In this document: positions 18,888-28,022 of the stretch, piece by piece
Layout of the letters: each line of letters opens with the position of its first letter
Position numbering within the stretch: position 1 is the first letter of the stretch
Assembly: GCA_016721605.1 (NCBI GenBank)
Contig: JADKHS010000024.1
Span: forward strand, 1 to 49,766
Length of the DNA stretch: 49,766 bases
Source: Nitrosomonadales bacterium
GTDB taxonomy: Bacteria; Pseudomonadota; Gammaproteobacteria; Burkholderiales; Gallionellaceae
Direction of reading: 5' to 3'
Notes under the pieces: model-generated
Told to the model about the DNA's origin: nothing
Seen by the model: only the letters and a program-made list of their open reading frames with translations
Databases searched by the model: none
Made by a program: the position numbers and the translations under genes

Positions 18888-19508
18888 TGGTATTAATTGT
18901 TATTGATGATATGAATTTTTTAAAATGGCTCGTGAAAATGCCCCTAACAATCCGTTATTACACTTACTTTGATGAGGCCGCAGGACATTATCGTGCCCTG
19001 CTAGTTAGTCTTGACGACTATGCAAATCTTGTGACTCACTAAATCTGAAAATTCGTCAAGGTTGACCTGACCCTGGTTATACTTTGTTATCTTTGCCCAC
19101 TTACATTACATTCCTAGGTGTGGTTCCGGTACTGCAAGTGCTGCTTCCTAAAGCGTTACTGATACTTGTCGGCTAAATTCGCTGGGAGATGGTTCGATGA
19201 CTGGTGGGCAAGCTTTCTACAGGATAAGCATCCATCATTTGTTTTGGACGATGGCCTGTTGGATTAATTTTACATGCTATTCCAATCTTCCTGCTTGAAG
19301 CGCAGGACGCTGGCATATACTTGGTGTCGCTTTTCTTGCAATGCCCGGTTCTGCTTTGAACTCAATTCACGTTGGCTCTGTTCTATTTAATCTCGTGCGA
19401 GTTGATCTATTCAATTCCACTCGCAATTTGTACCGTAACCGGCCTTATAAAAATTGCACATTAAAGTGAGTTCGCTTTTTTAAGTAACCGTAATGTTAAT
19501 GTAGTTAC
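18888..19508. other. 620-base gap with possible gene remnants
   Basis: No complete gene is seen. On the plus strand 18938-19042 encodes a 34-codon frame (begins MPLTIRYYTYFDEAAGHY) with no recognisable family. On the minus strand about 19263-19385 reads as a glutamine/arginine-rich coding-like stretch (…ELSSKQNRALQEKRHQVYA…) ending in WNSM and a stop, but with two in-frame stops upstream. These could be relics of one or two genes or chance. The gap divides the EPS locus into an export/regulatory block and a synthesis block, so a promoter for wecB should lie here; I could not pick one out. Confidence 0.4.
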
Positions 19509-20516
19509 TTATTTCGTAAGGTTATTGATGCTTGAATTGGAGCGGGAAAGAATTCGCTTAAGTAGATCCAGTACAGAAATAACTGAGTTTTCCATCTTGA
19601 AAAGTCTTTCGTCCATATTTTCCAAACTCCCATGAGTCCCCTCTTCCTGCACGATTTGCGGGATGTGGGTTGAATTCTGTGTCGCAGTGTCCGATGTAGG
19701 AAGAGCAAGCTCTTGTTGAATATCCCCTAAGACTTCATCCAGATCAGAACTTCCGAAAGTGTGACGTTCTTCGAGGTAACCCATTAAAAATAGGCGGTCG
19801 CAAAGTGTATTTATTTTGCGTGGAACGCCCCCAGTAAAATTGTAAATTTTAAAAAAAGCGTCTTCGCTTAAAGAAGGGTCTCCGTTCCAGCCAACGGTGT
19901 GTAATCGATGTTCGATGTAGTCTCTTGTTTCTATAGCGTCTAATGGCCCTAAATGGTAGGTTGCGATTACCCTCTGTTGCAATTGTTGCATGTCGTGACT
20001 AAGAAGGGTTTTTCTGAATTCAGGTTGTCCTAGCAAAAAAATTTGTAGCAACGATTTATCAGCAGTTTGAAAATTTGACAGCATCCTTAATTCTTCGACT
20101 GCTTGGAGTGAAAGATTTTGTGCTTCATCCACTATGAGTAGTGCGCGTTTCCCTTTTTGGTCACACTGCCGAAGAAACTGTTCAAGTCTGGTCAGTAAGG
20201 AAGCTTTGGAGTCGTTTTCGTGCGGGAGTCCGAACGCAGCGACTACCATCCTTAATGTGTCATCTGCATCAAGGTTGGTGTTAACGATTTGCGCTGCTTG
20301 AATTTTTTCCGATTCAAGTTTACAAAAAAGGCTGCGTACTAAGGTGGTTTTGCCTGCGCCAACGTCGCCGGTGATAACAATGAAGCCCTCTCCTTGAGAC
20401 AGGCCATATTCCAGGTAGGCCATGGCGCGTCTATGGCCTTTGCTGCCAAAAATGAACTGTGGATCAGGGTGTAATTGGAACGGTTTAGCACTTAATCCGT
20501 AGTAAGATTCATACAT
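19509..20516 (-). CDS. Secretion ATPase, XrtA/PEP-CTERM locus subfamily (ExeA-like AAA)
   Basis: A 335-residue AAA ATPase related to ExeA/GspA and specific to exosortase A loci. It starts MYESYYGLSAKPFQLHPDPQ, the family signature. Walker A is GDVGAGKTTLV near residue 51, Walker B LLIVDEAQNLS near residue 125, the sensor region LLQIFLLGQPE follows, then IEHRLHTVGW and GGVPRKINTLCDRLFLMGYL. The last 60 residues are a variable linker and short helical tail. It probably powers or organises assembly of the EPS export machinery at the inner membrane. It lies 17 bases after the outer-membrane protein gene. Confidence 0.92.
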   Translation of the reverse strand: MYESYYGLSAKPFQLHPDPQFIFGSKGHRRAMAYLEYGLSQGEGFIVITGDVGAGKTTLVRSLFCKLESEKIQAAQIVNTNLDADDTLRMVVAAFGLPHENDSKASLLTRLEQFLRQCDQKGKRALLIVDEAQNLSLQAVEELRMLSNFQTADKSLLQIFLLGQPEFRKTLLSHDMQQLQQRVIATYHLGPLDAIETRDYIEHRLHTVGWNGDPSLSEDAFFKIYNFTGGVPRKINTLCDRLFLMGYLEERHTFGSSDLDEVLGDIQQELALPTSDTATQNSTHIPQIVQEEGTHGSLENMDERLFKMENSVISVLDLLKRILSRSNSSINNLTK

Positions 20517-20533
20517 TTATTTGGTTACTCCAG

Positions 20534-22090
20534 CTAAAAACTCATTAACAGAGATGCGACGATTGCATTCTCGCGATATTCACTGCCAATTTGGTTAGAG
20601 GTTCGCTCAGTATGCCGAAAATTAACTGCACCATTAAGCTTGGATCGTATCTGCCGTGTTAGACCAACCCTGAAAGTCTTGGTTTCGTCCTCTTGGCCTG
20701 TGCCGAGTATGTTGGACTTAATGTATATGGCGCCGATATTAGCGTTGGTTCGTGGAGAAATTTTCCAGCTCCAAAGAGCATTCCCGCCAATTTGTTTTGT
20801 ATTATTGTTCAGCGTAAAGTTGTTTGCCCCAAGCAAGGCACTATTCGCATCTCCTTGTGTTTGTGCTTCACGCAACATATGGAACATGCTAAGCACGAGT
20901 GTGCTTCTAGTGCCACTCAACGCAACACTCGCCTGCAAGCGTTTTTGCAGAAAAAATTGATTTGTGAGGACGTTGATTGGATCAAAAATGGAAGCTGAAA
21001 GCCCATTATCTCTAATGAAGGTATCTATTGTTTGCTGGCGCATTACGGGGTCGGGAATGTTGGATGTCCAAAGCTGGTCCAGGAAGTTTGCCGTATCAAT
21101 CGTGGCAGGAATAACAAATTGGTCGCGGGTAGTGGTGATGTTCTGGTTGTAATTTAGGCTCCAAGCCGATCTGCGAGTGCGATGGCTGGCTCTAAGCATG
21201 TAGGTAGTACCAAAAAAAGCTTTACCAGTATTGGCAGCGATATTAGTTCTTTCGGCTGGTGTCCAGGCAAAACCAGTTGTCCAGAAAGAACCAGCCGAAT
21301 TTCCGGTTATTGATGTATAGCTAAATTTTTGGTATCCACCTGTTCCAGTCAGGCTGAATTTTGATGAGACCCGGTAACGGAGATTACCTGTATATCGTTC
21401 ATTTTCACCAGATGTGCCTAAACCGCCTATTCTTTGTTTATTGTAGTTTAAGCCCCAGCCTAGTGTGCGGAAAGCAGTGCCGCTGGTGAGGCTTAACAGA
21501 ATGCTATCCGATTGGCTGCTAGATAGCCCCCCTACGTCTGTGTAGACGGCATTGTGTGTGTAGCGTGCTTGAGTTGAGGCAAAATTGGAGAAATTGTGGC
21601 GTATATAGGGGCTAATGCTATAGGTTTTGATAGTGGTGCGATTGTTCGTTATGTTTTCATTGGTGGTCGCTAGTGGGCCAAGAAGAGAAATGTTTTGTTG
21701 ACTGATGTTAGCGTTACTATCCAGAAAAAGAAAATTTTTAATTAGCTCCGCATTTTCTCCTGCACGTAGTTGATGCACGGTTCTATTTGAATCGCTTCCA
21801 TTTGCATAAAACAGATTTTGCATTGTATAGTCGGCATTGACTTTCAAGCGTGCGCCGGTTCCGATCAATGATATTCCAGGATTAATTTGGGTGATGAAAT
21901 CGCTTTTTTCACTTCCTCGAGCAGCCAAAGTGACGTTGTCAGTATAAGTTTCTATCAAATTTAACCTAGGTACGATTTTCCACTCCGCAGCAGCGGAATA
22001 GGCAGGGCATATTAATGTGATAATGGCGGCTGTCCGAATTATCGTATAGGGAAGCTTGTAAAATCCATTATTCTTTGCCACTTTAGTCAT
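20534..22090 (-). CDS. Outer-membrane beta-barrel protein, PEP-CTERM system-associated
   Basis: An outer-membrane barrel protein of about 518 residues with a signal peptide (hydrophobic stretch AAIITLICPAYSAAAE at about residues 20-35). The mature part begins WKIVPRLNLIETYTDNVTLA, the usual opening of the XrtA-locus hypothetical outer-membrane family, and continues as alternating aromatic/polar strands ending in a C-terminal phenylalanine (LLMSF), as expected for BAM-assembled barrels. The role is probably EPS export across the outer membrane. The frame is open to 22105, but the ATG at 22090 overlaps the kinase stop, as is common in this operon. Confidence 0.88.
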   Translation of the reverse strand: MTKVAKNNGFYKLPYTIIRTAAIITLICPAYSAAAEWKIVPRLNLIETYTDNVTLAARGSEKSDFITQINPGISLIGTGARLKVNADYTMQNLFYANGSDSNRTVHQLRAGENAELIKNFLFLDSNANISQQNISLLGPLATTNENITNNRTTIKTYSISPYIRHNFSNFASTQARYTHNAVYTDVGGLSSSQSDSILLSLTSGTAFRTLGWGLNYNKQRIGGLGTSGENERYTGNLRYRVSSKFSLTGTGGYQKFSYTSITGNSAGSFWTTGFAWTPAERTNIAANTGKAFFGTTYMLRASHRTRRSAWSLNYNQNITTTRDQFVIPATIDTANFLDQLWTSNIPDPVMRQQTIDTFIRDNGLSASIFDPINVLTNQFFLQKRLQASVALSGTRSTLVLSMFHMLREAQTQGDANSALLGANNFTLNNNTKQIGGNALWSWKISPRTNANIGAIYIKSNILGTGQEDETKTFRVGLTRQIRSKLNGAVNFRHTERTSNQIGSEYRENAIVASLLMSF

Positions 22091-22966
22091 AATAGCCGTA
22101 ACCATAATTGGTTCCGCCCGGGAATGCCTTCGCCTTGTTGTAGACTAAATTAATGTGGCTATTTGTTTCAATCTGACGGAGCGCCTCTTTGACTGCATGT
22201 TGGGTTGTGGTTTCGGCTTCTACAACCATGACAATTTGCCCCATCTGACTTGCTAAAACACGGGCCTCCGTTGTGGGGAGCAAGGGTGGGGAATCAAATA
22301 TGACAATGCGGTCGGGGTATCGGTTTGCAATTTCATTTAATAAGCCGCTCATGGCTTGGCTTGCCAGCAATTCAGTTGCGTGCCTGTGGCTTGTTCCAGC
22401 AGGTAGAATCCTGAGGGTATCGACGTTAGTTTTCATCATGACATCTGCTAAATCAAGTTTTTCGTCGAGAAGAATATCCATTAAACCGACAGCAGATTTC
22501 AATCCTAAGGTGCGGAGAACCGATGGACGAGCTACGTCCGCATCGATCAGTAGAACCGTATGATCCATTTCTGTCGCGATGCTCATGGCTAAATTAATGG
22601 CGCAGAATGTTTTTCCCTCTCTAGGCAACGAACTGGTTACCATAATCAAATTTCCGTGGTGTATTGCCCCGGCACCTTTAATGAAGGCATTTTGAATCAA
22701 TGAGCGTTTTATTCCTCTAAATTCCTGAGCGGCTAAAGTTTTTCCTTGATCTGGTGTAATCATGCCCAACTGATGTAATCTGGCAAGATTGATGTCGGCT
22801 TGCGCAATCGCTGGTCTGTCGGGATTACGGGTGTTGTGCTCATTAATAATCTTTGAGCTCTGTTCACCCGAAATAATCTTTGAACTTTGTTCACCTGAGC
22901 TTGTGGGCGCGTTATTTCACCTTTAACCTGCTCAAATCTTTTTGCCGCTTTTTCAATAATACTCAC
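22083..22966 (-). CDS. Tyrosine autokinase (BY-kinase), XrtA-associated (frameshifted)
   Basis: A BY-kinase/ParA-like ATPase that pairs with the chain-length protein to control EPS polymer length. The best start is GTG 22966 (VSIIEKAAKRFEQVKGE): GGGAG lies five bases upstream and the family begins MSIIEKA. A missing A near 22915-22917 shifts the frame; restored, the linker reads NNAPTSSGEQSSKIIS and then ADINLARLHQLGMITPD. The kinase domain has VTSSLPREGKTF (Walker A), VLLIDADVARPS (Walker A'), IVIFDSPPLL (Walker B) and ends in the tyrosine cluster YGYGYYD, the expected autophosphorylation tail. The linker contains a 27-bp tandem duplication. Confidence 0.92.
22841..22894 (-). repeat. Imperfect 27-bp tandem duplication in the kinase linker
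   Basis: Two adjacent 27-base units (22841-22867 and 22868-22894) share most positions, including CAAAGATTATT. In the restored kinase frame they encode GEQSSKIIS followed by GEQSSKIIN. The repeat keeps the frame, so it is tolerated in this disordered linker. Confidence 0.8.
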
Positions 22967-23101
22967 ATAATCTCCCAACAGTATTCGGTCTGGCTGCTTT
23001 ATCTGTTCTTTAAGATTTGGTTATTTAATTAAGCAAATCTCTCTCTTGGAATGAGCCTTGCCATAATTGTTGTTTTAGATTTTCAAGTGGTACCCTCAAA
23101 A

Positions 23102-24640
23102 TTATAATTTAAGGAACAAAAACACCATTACCACGCTATATAGGGCAACCAGTAGGGTGATAGAGAACCCGAAAGCATAAAGACTCCTTTTTCGCTTAAT
23201 TTTTTCATTGACAGTCCAATTCATGGTTACGGTACCTAGTATCGGCAAACCAAATGTTTCTCGTAGACTGTTCTGGCTCAAAAAAGTAGGTCTGATTTGG
23301 CTCATTAAGAGAGCACTCCCTATCCCACCCAGTAGAGCACCAACAAAAACTAAACTAAATAACATTAGCCGATTCGGTCCTGAAGGAACAAGTGGAACCG
23401 TAGGGGGGTCTATGACCTTGAATGTCAACATATCTGGAGTTGCACTCAATTCTCCTGAGAGCTTTGCCGATTCTCGGCGTCCTATAAGATTTTCATAATT
23501 TGATTTGTTGATATGATAATCGCGGTTGAGTTGAGAAAACTCTTCTGCCACTTGGGGTTTCGCAATAGTTAACGCTTTTAATTGAGCACTGCGAGAAGAA
23601 TATTCTTCCACTCGAGCCTTCATCGCCGCGACCCTAGCTTCGGCTTCCGATAAAGAAACATTAAGTTGTTGCAGCATTGGGCTGTAACTCTTACCCCGAT
23701 CCCGGTCAATGACAGGTTTTTTAAGTTTAGCTTCCTCCAGTTTGCGCTCTTCAAGTTTTGTAATTAAGCGCTTGATTGACATAACATCTGGATGGCGTTC
23801 TGTAAAGCGCAGGCGCAAGGCATCCATGTCATTGGTTAGCGCATGAATCCGAGCGTCAATTTCCGGGTTAACAATATTTGATGGCGATTGTTCTGCCGCA
23901 AGGTCATCAGAAGGGACACCATCCTCAATTTGATTTTTGATGGCGTTGCGCGCTTGCTCTGCTTCACGCAGTCCCAGTTTTGCTTCATTCAGACTATCCG
24001 AAACAGCTTGTAGTTGTGAGCCATAATCACCATCCCGGGGCAATAAGCCGCTATTCTTTATTTGGAATTCTGTGACAGCCTTTTCTGCGACGACTAATTT
24101 GTCCTCATAATTTTTGATTTGTTCATCGATAAATTTAATTGCTTTTTCGGAGTCTTGTTTTTGATTCCCAAAGCTACCTTCAACAAAGATGGTTAAAAAA
24201 GACTGGACTACGTCTTTCGCAATTTTTGGATTTTGATGGTTATAGGATATAACATAGAGATCAGCACTATTGCTTCCGCTGATCTTGATCTGGCTCATCA
24301 TAGTAGCAACTAGCCGCTCATGATCCTTGGCATCCGTTACTTTTATATCCAAGTCCACCATTCGTAAAACCCGCTCTACGTTTGGGCGGCTAAGAAGAGT
24401 GCGGCTCATGATTGAAACTTGTTGTTCCATGTTGGGAACAGTTGTCATGCCTGCCAGCAACGGCTTTAAGATAGTTCGAGTGTCTACGAAAACTCTCGCA
24501 GAAGCTTGATAGTTATTGGGTAAAGAATATACCTGGTATCCTCCGACTAAGACAACGATCCACGCAATAATTACCGCATACCACCGATATTTCCATACTC
24601 CCTTTAAGTAGGAAAGTAGCAGGGAAATTAATTCCTCCAT
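23102..24640 (-). CDS. Chain-length determinant protein (Wzz-like), XrtA-associated
   Basis: A 512-residue inner-membrane protein of the polysaccharide co-polymerase family. An N-terminal helix WYAVIIAWIVVLVGGYQVY is followed by a Wzz domain (YQASARVFVDTRTILKPLLAGM), a long periplasmic coiled coil rich in E, K, L and A (about residues 150-360, including KLEERKLEEAKLKKP), and the PxxP-containing second membrane segment (DPPTVPLVPSGPNRLMLFSLVFVGALLGG) with a final hydrophobic helix at the C-terminus. It sets EPS chain length together with the autokinase encoded next. A 135-base gap separates the two genes. Confidence 0.92.
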   Translation of the reverse strand: MEELISLLLSYLKGVWKYRWYAVIIAWIVVLVGGYQVYSLPNNYQASARVFVDTRTILKPLLAGMTTVPNMEQQVSIMSRTLLSRPNVERVLRMVDLDIKVTDAKDHERLVATMMSQIKISGSNSADLYVISYNHQNPKIAKDVVQSFLTIFVEGSFGNQKQDSEKAIKFIDEQIKNYEDKLVVAEKAVTEFQIKNSGLLPRDGDYGSQLQAVSDSLNEAKLGLREAEQARNAIKNQIEDGVPSDDLAAEQSPSNIVNPEIDARIHALTNDMDALRLRFTERHPDVMSIKRLITKLEERKLEEAKLKKPVIDRDRGKSYSPMLQQLNVSLSEAEARVAAMKARVEEYSSRSAQLKALTIAKPQVAEEFSQLNRDYHINKSNYENLIGRRESAKLSGELSATPDMLTFKVIDPPTVPLVPSGPNRLMLFSLVFVGALLGGIGSALLMSQIRPTFLSQNSLRETFGLPILGTVTMNWTVNEKIKRKRSLYAFGFSITLLVALYSVVMVFLFLKL

Positions 24641-24684
24641 CTTGTTAAATTCTCCATAAATGGTGTGGGCATCAATTTTTATTT

Positions 24685-24699
24685 AGCAGTACTCTGCCA
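24685..24699 (-). promoter_or_regulatory. Weak sigma-54-like site upstream of the chain-length gene
   Basis: The minus strand reads TGGCAGAGTACTGCT, resembling a -24/-12 promoter (TGGCAC-N5-TTGCA) but with nine instead of ten bases between GG and GC. It is about 45 bases before the ATG at 24640. EPS loci of this kind are often under sigma-54 control through PrsR in related bacteria, which is why it is listed; the spacing makes it doubtful. Confidence 0.2.
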
Positions 24700-24802
24700 T
24701 TACATACCAGAGTAGCCATGTTGTTATGGAATGTATTGAGAAATTAGATGTATCGTTTAATTTTTTAAATTACGTCCGTAACTTTTAGAAAGAAAATATA
24801 AA

Positions 24803-25436
24803 TTAAAAAAAGCTTTCAGGAATAACTAATATGTCCCCTGGACGTACTGGTATGTTGGCTGAAATATCACCATCTTTAACTAGATCGTCCAAGCGGACGG
24901 CAATATGTTGTGCTTTTCCATCTATGTTGCGAATGATGCTAGCCTTGTTACCTGCGGCAAAATTTGTGATGCCGCCTACGGCAATCATGACATCCATTAG
25001 TGACATGCCTTTGTTATAGTGAAAGAGCTTGAGGTTTACCGGCTTCACCTAGCACACGAATTTGTTCTGTATATGGCCCTGTGAAACCAGTCACAATAAC
25101 TGTTACAACCGGATCCTGAATGAATGTGGCAAGTGCTTTTTCAATGTCACGGGCTAAATGTGTTGATGTTTTTCCCATGGCGGGCAGATCTTCTACCAAA
25201 GGGGTGGTAATTTTTCCATCTGGGCGAACTGGAACTGACATGGAAACTTCGGGATTGTGCCAGACTATTATGTTTACGTTGTCACCTGGGCCAATCAGGT
25301 AGTCATGCGAGGGAGGTTCGACTGATGGAGAAAGCGTTATACGCTTAGTGTTAGCGCAACCTTCAAGGGATAAAATCGAAAATGTTATAACAAAAAGAGC
25401 TAGCCATTTCATGATATTGGTATGTGGAGTACTCAT
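24803..25436 (-). CDS. Polysaccharide export lipoprotein (Wza/EpsA-like), XrtA-associated (frameshifted)
   Basis: A small outer-membrane polysaccharide export (OPX) protein. A lipoprotein signal ends in the lipobox SLEGC, so the Cys is lipidated. The Poly_export domain DYLIGPGDNVNIIVWHNPEVS follows, with VPVRPDGKITTPLVEDLPAMG, and a SLBB-like domain EQIRVLGEAGKPQA. An extra T in a TTT run near 25022-25024 breaks the frame; removed, it gives GKPQALHYNKGMSLMDVMIA. The C-terminus is VRPGDILVIPESFF. ATG at 25436 or 25412 (MKWLALF) could be used; the latter gives a typical signal peptide. It is the first gene of the EPS run. Confidence 0.9.
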
Positions 25437-26201
25437 TTGAATTTCCTTAATTTGCGGTCATTGTGATAATAGTTGTTGTGTGTTACGCGCATATGTCACC
25501 TTCTTATGAGTCGTATTTTGTTGCTGAGTTTCTATAAGATATGCTGAATTTGCACTAAGTTAATGGTAGATCATCGGGTAAAGCACTAAATACTTTAGTG
25601 TAGCTCTGGTTTTTTATCTTCGCCAGTTTCGGGCCGTTGTTTATTTTTTCGTTAATAAAGGAGGCATGAGGAGAATGGTATGCTACGAAATACTATCGGG
25701 TTATATGCAATTCGTCCTCAATTTAACAACCCCATCTTTGAAAGGGGTAAGGGCTTGTCAAATATTGCTTATAATTCGAAAGGGCAGCAGGTTGTCAATC
25801 TAAACATTTATTTATTATAGCATAATTTTTTAAGTGGTTTGATAATGCGATTAATTATTAATGTAGCGTACAGGATAAACTATCCGAGCTTGTGACATAT
25901 GATATTCGATTTAGTGCAGCCTCTAGTAGCCTGCCTGATGTTCTCTTATTAAAAATAATAAGTTGTAAGTGTAAACTGGTACAGTTTTATTTGTTTATCA
26001 ATTAGTTGAATGGCATTTTACGAGTCGTTTTATAAGGATAAGACAAGCTTAAAATATAACAAGATGCCCCGCCGCAAGTAGTAGTATTAACCGCGCTCTT
26101 CAAATTTGTTTGTTTTCAATCAGCTTTCATCCCGATGGGCGGGGAGTTGAATCTGCAGAAATTTAATTTAAAACCAACAAATAATTAGGGAATAGAGATA
26201 C
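25437..26201. other. 765-base AT-rich regulatory region upstream of the EPS locus
   Basis: No gene is supported here. The region separates the divergent EPS export gene (minus) and the ybaL-like gene (plus), so it should hold both promoters. It is strongly AT-rich. A TATAAT hexamer follows TTGTCA at about 25755-25775 on the plus strand, but with a spacing of only nine bases, so it is not a convincing sigma-70 promoter. CCCCGCC at 26067-26073 and GGCGGGG at 26138-26144 are complementary across a long loop. I assign no site with confidence. Confidence 0.5.
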
Positions 26202-27926
26202 GTGCCTCATAGCATCAGCCTGATAACTACTGTTGCCGCCAGTTTTGGACTTGCACTGATTTTTGGTTTCATCGCTGCGCGCTTGAAATTGCCAGTTCTG
26301 GTCGGCTACATGATTGCCGGCATAATTCTTGGTCCCGGCACGCCCGGATTTGTCGCAGATATTGGGCTTTCCAGTCAGCTTGCTGAAATTGGAGTAATTC
26401 TTCTAATGTTTGGCGTTGGGCTGCACTTCTCCCTAGATGACCTCTGGGCTGTTCGCCGAATCGCTTTGCCAGGTGCCATTATCCAGATCACGGTTGCAAC
26501 GGCGCTAGGTATGGCTGTCTCTAAATTTTGGGGTTGGAGTCTTGGCGCTGGCATCGTGTTTGGTCTTGCCCTTTCAGTGGCGAGCACGGTAGTGCTCCTT
26601 AGAGCGCTAGAAAACCGCGGTGTCCTCGAATCTGTAAATGGGCGCATTGCCGTTGGCTGGCTTGTGGTCGAGGATTTGGTGATGGTCTTGGTACTCGTGT
26701 TTCTACCTCCACTAGCCGGATGGTTAGGGGGCGATGCAAATGGACTTGCCGGGAAATCAGCAGACGGCATCCTGAAAATGCTTGCGCTTACGATTGGCAA
26801 AGTGTCGATATTTGTCGTGCTCATGCTTGTTGTTGGCCGTCGCGTTTTCCCTTGGTTGCTGTGGCAGGTCGCCCGAACCGGTTCGAGGGAGCTTTTTACA
26901 TTAAGCGTCATTGCTGTTGCCGTCGGTATCGCTTTTGGTTCGGCCGAGCTTTTCGGCGTCTCCTTCGCGCTCGGGGCTTTTTTTGCCGGGATGGCCATGA
27001 GGGAATCTCAATTAAGTCATCGGGCAGCTGAAGAATCCCTCCCGCTTAGGGATGCTTTTTCCGTTCTGTTTTTTGTGTCGGTTGGAATGCTATTCGACCC
27101 AGATATTTTGTTGCAACAACCTTTACAACTGCTTACAGTAGTCTCAATCATAATTTTCGGTAAATCATTAGCCGCTTTTTTGCTCGTCCTTGCGTTCCGC
27201 TACCCCCTTAATACAGCGATTACGGTATCAGCCAGCTTGGCGCAAATCGGTGAATTTTCTTTTATCCTGGCAGGGTTAGGGGTTACTTTAGGGCTCCTGC
27301 CAATTGAAGGCCAAAGCCTTATTTTGGCGGGTGCAATTATCTCGATCGCACTTAACCCTTTATTATTCCACGCTATTGAACCTATACAAGCGTGGATTCG
27401 ATCCCGTCCAACAATAGCCCGCCTTCTGGAACGCCCCGATGATCCGCTGGCAGAGCTTCCCATGAGTGTTGATCAAGCCCATCTGACGGGCCACGTTGTA
27501 CTCGTAGGCTATGGCCGCGTAGGCCGACGCATCGGTGAGGCGCTAACCAAGCGCGGAGTACCGTTCGTTGTGGCCGAACAAAATCGCGAACTGGTCGAAG
27601 AATTACGCAAACGCGGCATGCTGGCCGTCTCCGGTAATTCTTCTGATCCGGCTGTACTCATTCAGGCACATATTGCGCGGGCGCATATATTAGTGATCGC
27701 GACTCCAGATTCCTTTCATGTACGACGAATAATCGAAATCGCGCGTATGCTCAATCCAAGCGTTGAGACAGTTGTGCGCACCCATAGCGATGAAGATGCG
27801 GCTCTGCTCCAAAAAGAACATGCAGGAAAAATATTTATGGGTGAACACGAACTTGCGCTTGGCATGACACGTTACGTACTCGAGCTTATCGCCGAAAAAA
27901 CCGAAAAAAATACTTTGGCTGAATAA
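26202..27926 (+). CDS. ybaL: YbaL/KefB-type cation:proton antiporter with TrkA-N domain
   Basis: A 574-residue CPA2 transporter. An N-terminal Na+/H+-exchanger domain of about twelve helices (LPVLVGYMIAGIILGPGTPG, LAEIGVILLMFGVGLHFSL, ALSVASTVVLLRALE, SFALGAFFAGMAM, LAQIGEFSFILAGLGV) is followed by a cytoplasmic TrkA-N Rossmann domain (VVLVGYGRVGRRIGEAL) that binds nucleotide or a regulator. This matches YbaL more than KefC. It starts with GTG at 26202 after AGGGAATAG. It is not linked in function to the EPS locus; it likely exports K+ or another cation during stress. Confidence 0.93.
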   Translation: MPHSISLITTVAASFGLALIFGFIAARLKLPVLVGYMIAGIILGPGTPGFVADIGLSSQLAEIGVILLMFGVGLHFSLDDLWAVRRIALPGAIIQITVATALGMAVSKFWGWSLGAGIVFGLALSVASTVVLLRALENRGVLESVNGRIAVGWLVVEDLVMVLVLVFLPPLAGWLGGDANGLAGKSADGILKMLALTIGKVSIFVVLMLVVGRRVFPWLLWQVARTGSRELFTLSVIAVAVGIAFGSAELFGVSFALGAFFAGMAMRESQLSHRAAEESLPLRDAFSVLFFVSVGMLFDPDILLQQPLQLLTVVSIIIFGKSLAAFLLVLAFRYPLNTAITVSASLAQIGEFSFILAGLGVTLGLLPIEGQSLILAGAIISIALNPLLFHAIEPIQAWIRSRPTIARLLERPDDPLAELPMSVDQAHLTGHVVLVGYGRVGRRIGEALTKRGVPFVVAEQNRELVEELRKRGMLAVSGNSSDPAVLIQAHIARAHILVIATPDSFHVRRIIEIARMLNPSVETVVRTHSDEDAALLQKEHAGKIFMGEHELALGMTRYVLELIAEKTEKNTLAE

Positions 27927-28022
27927 CTTATTTTGCTGGCTTCCTGATTTATCACCTAATCAGCGGCCATATTCTCAAAAAATATAAAAAATTAACATGC
28001 ATCACGTATTAAATGCTGCCCT

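Noticed and set aside
25755..25775. TTGTCA and TATAAT as a sigma-70 promoter for the antiporter
   Set aside because: Only nine bases separate the hexamers, far from the required 16-18, and they lie over 400 bases from the gene.
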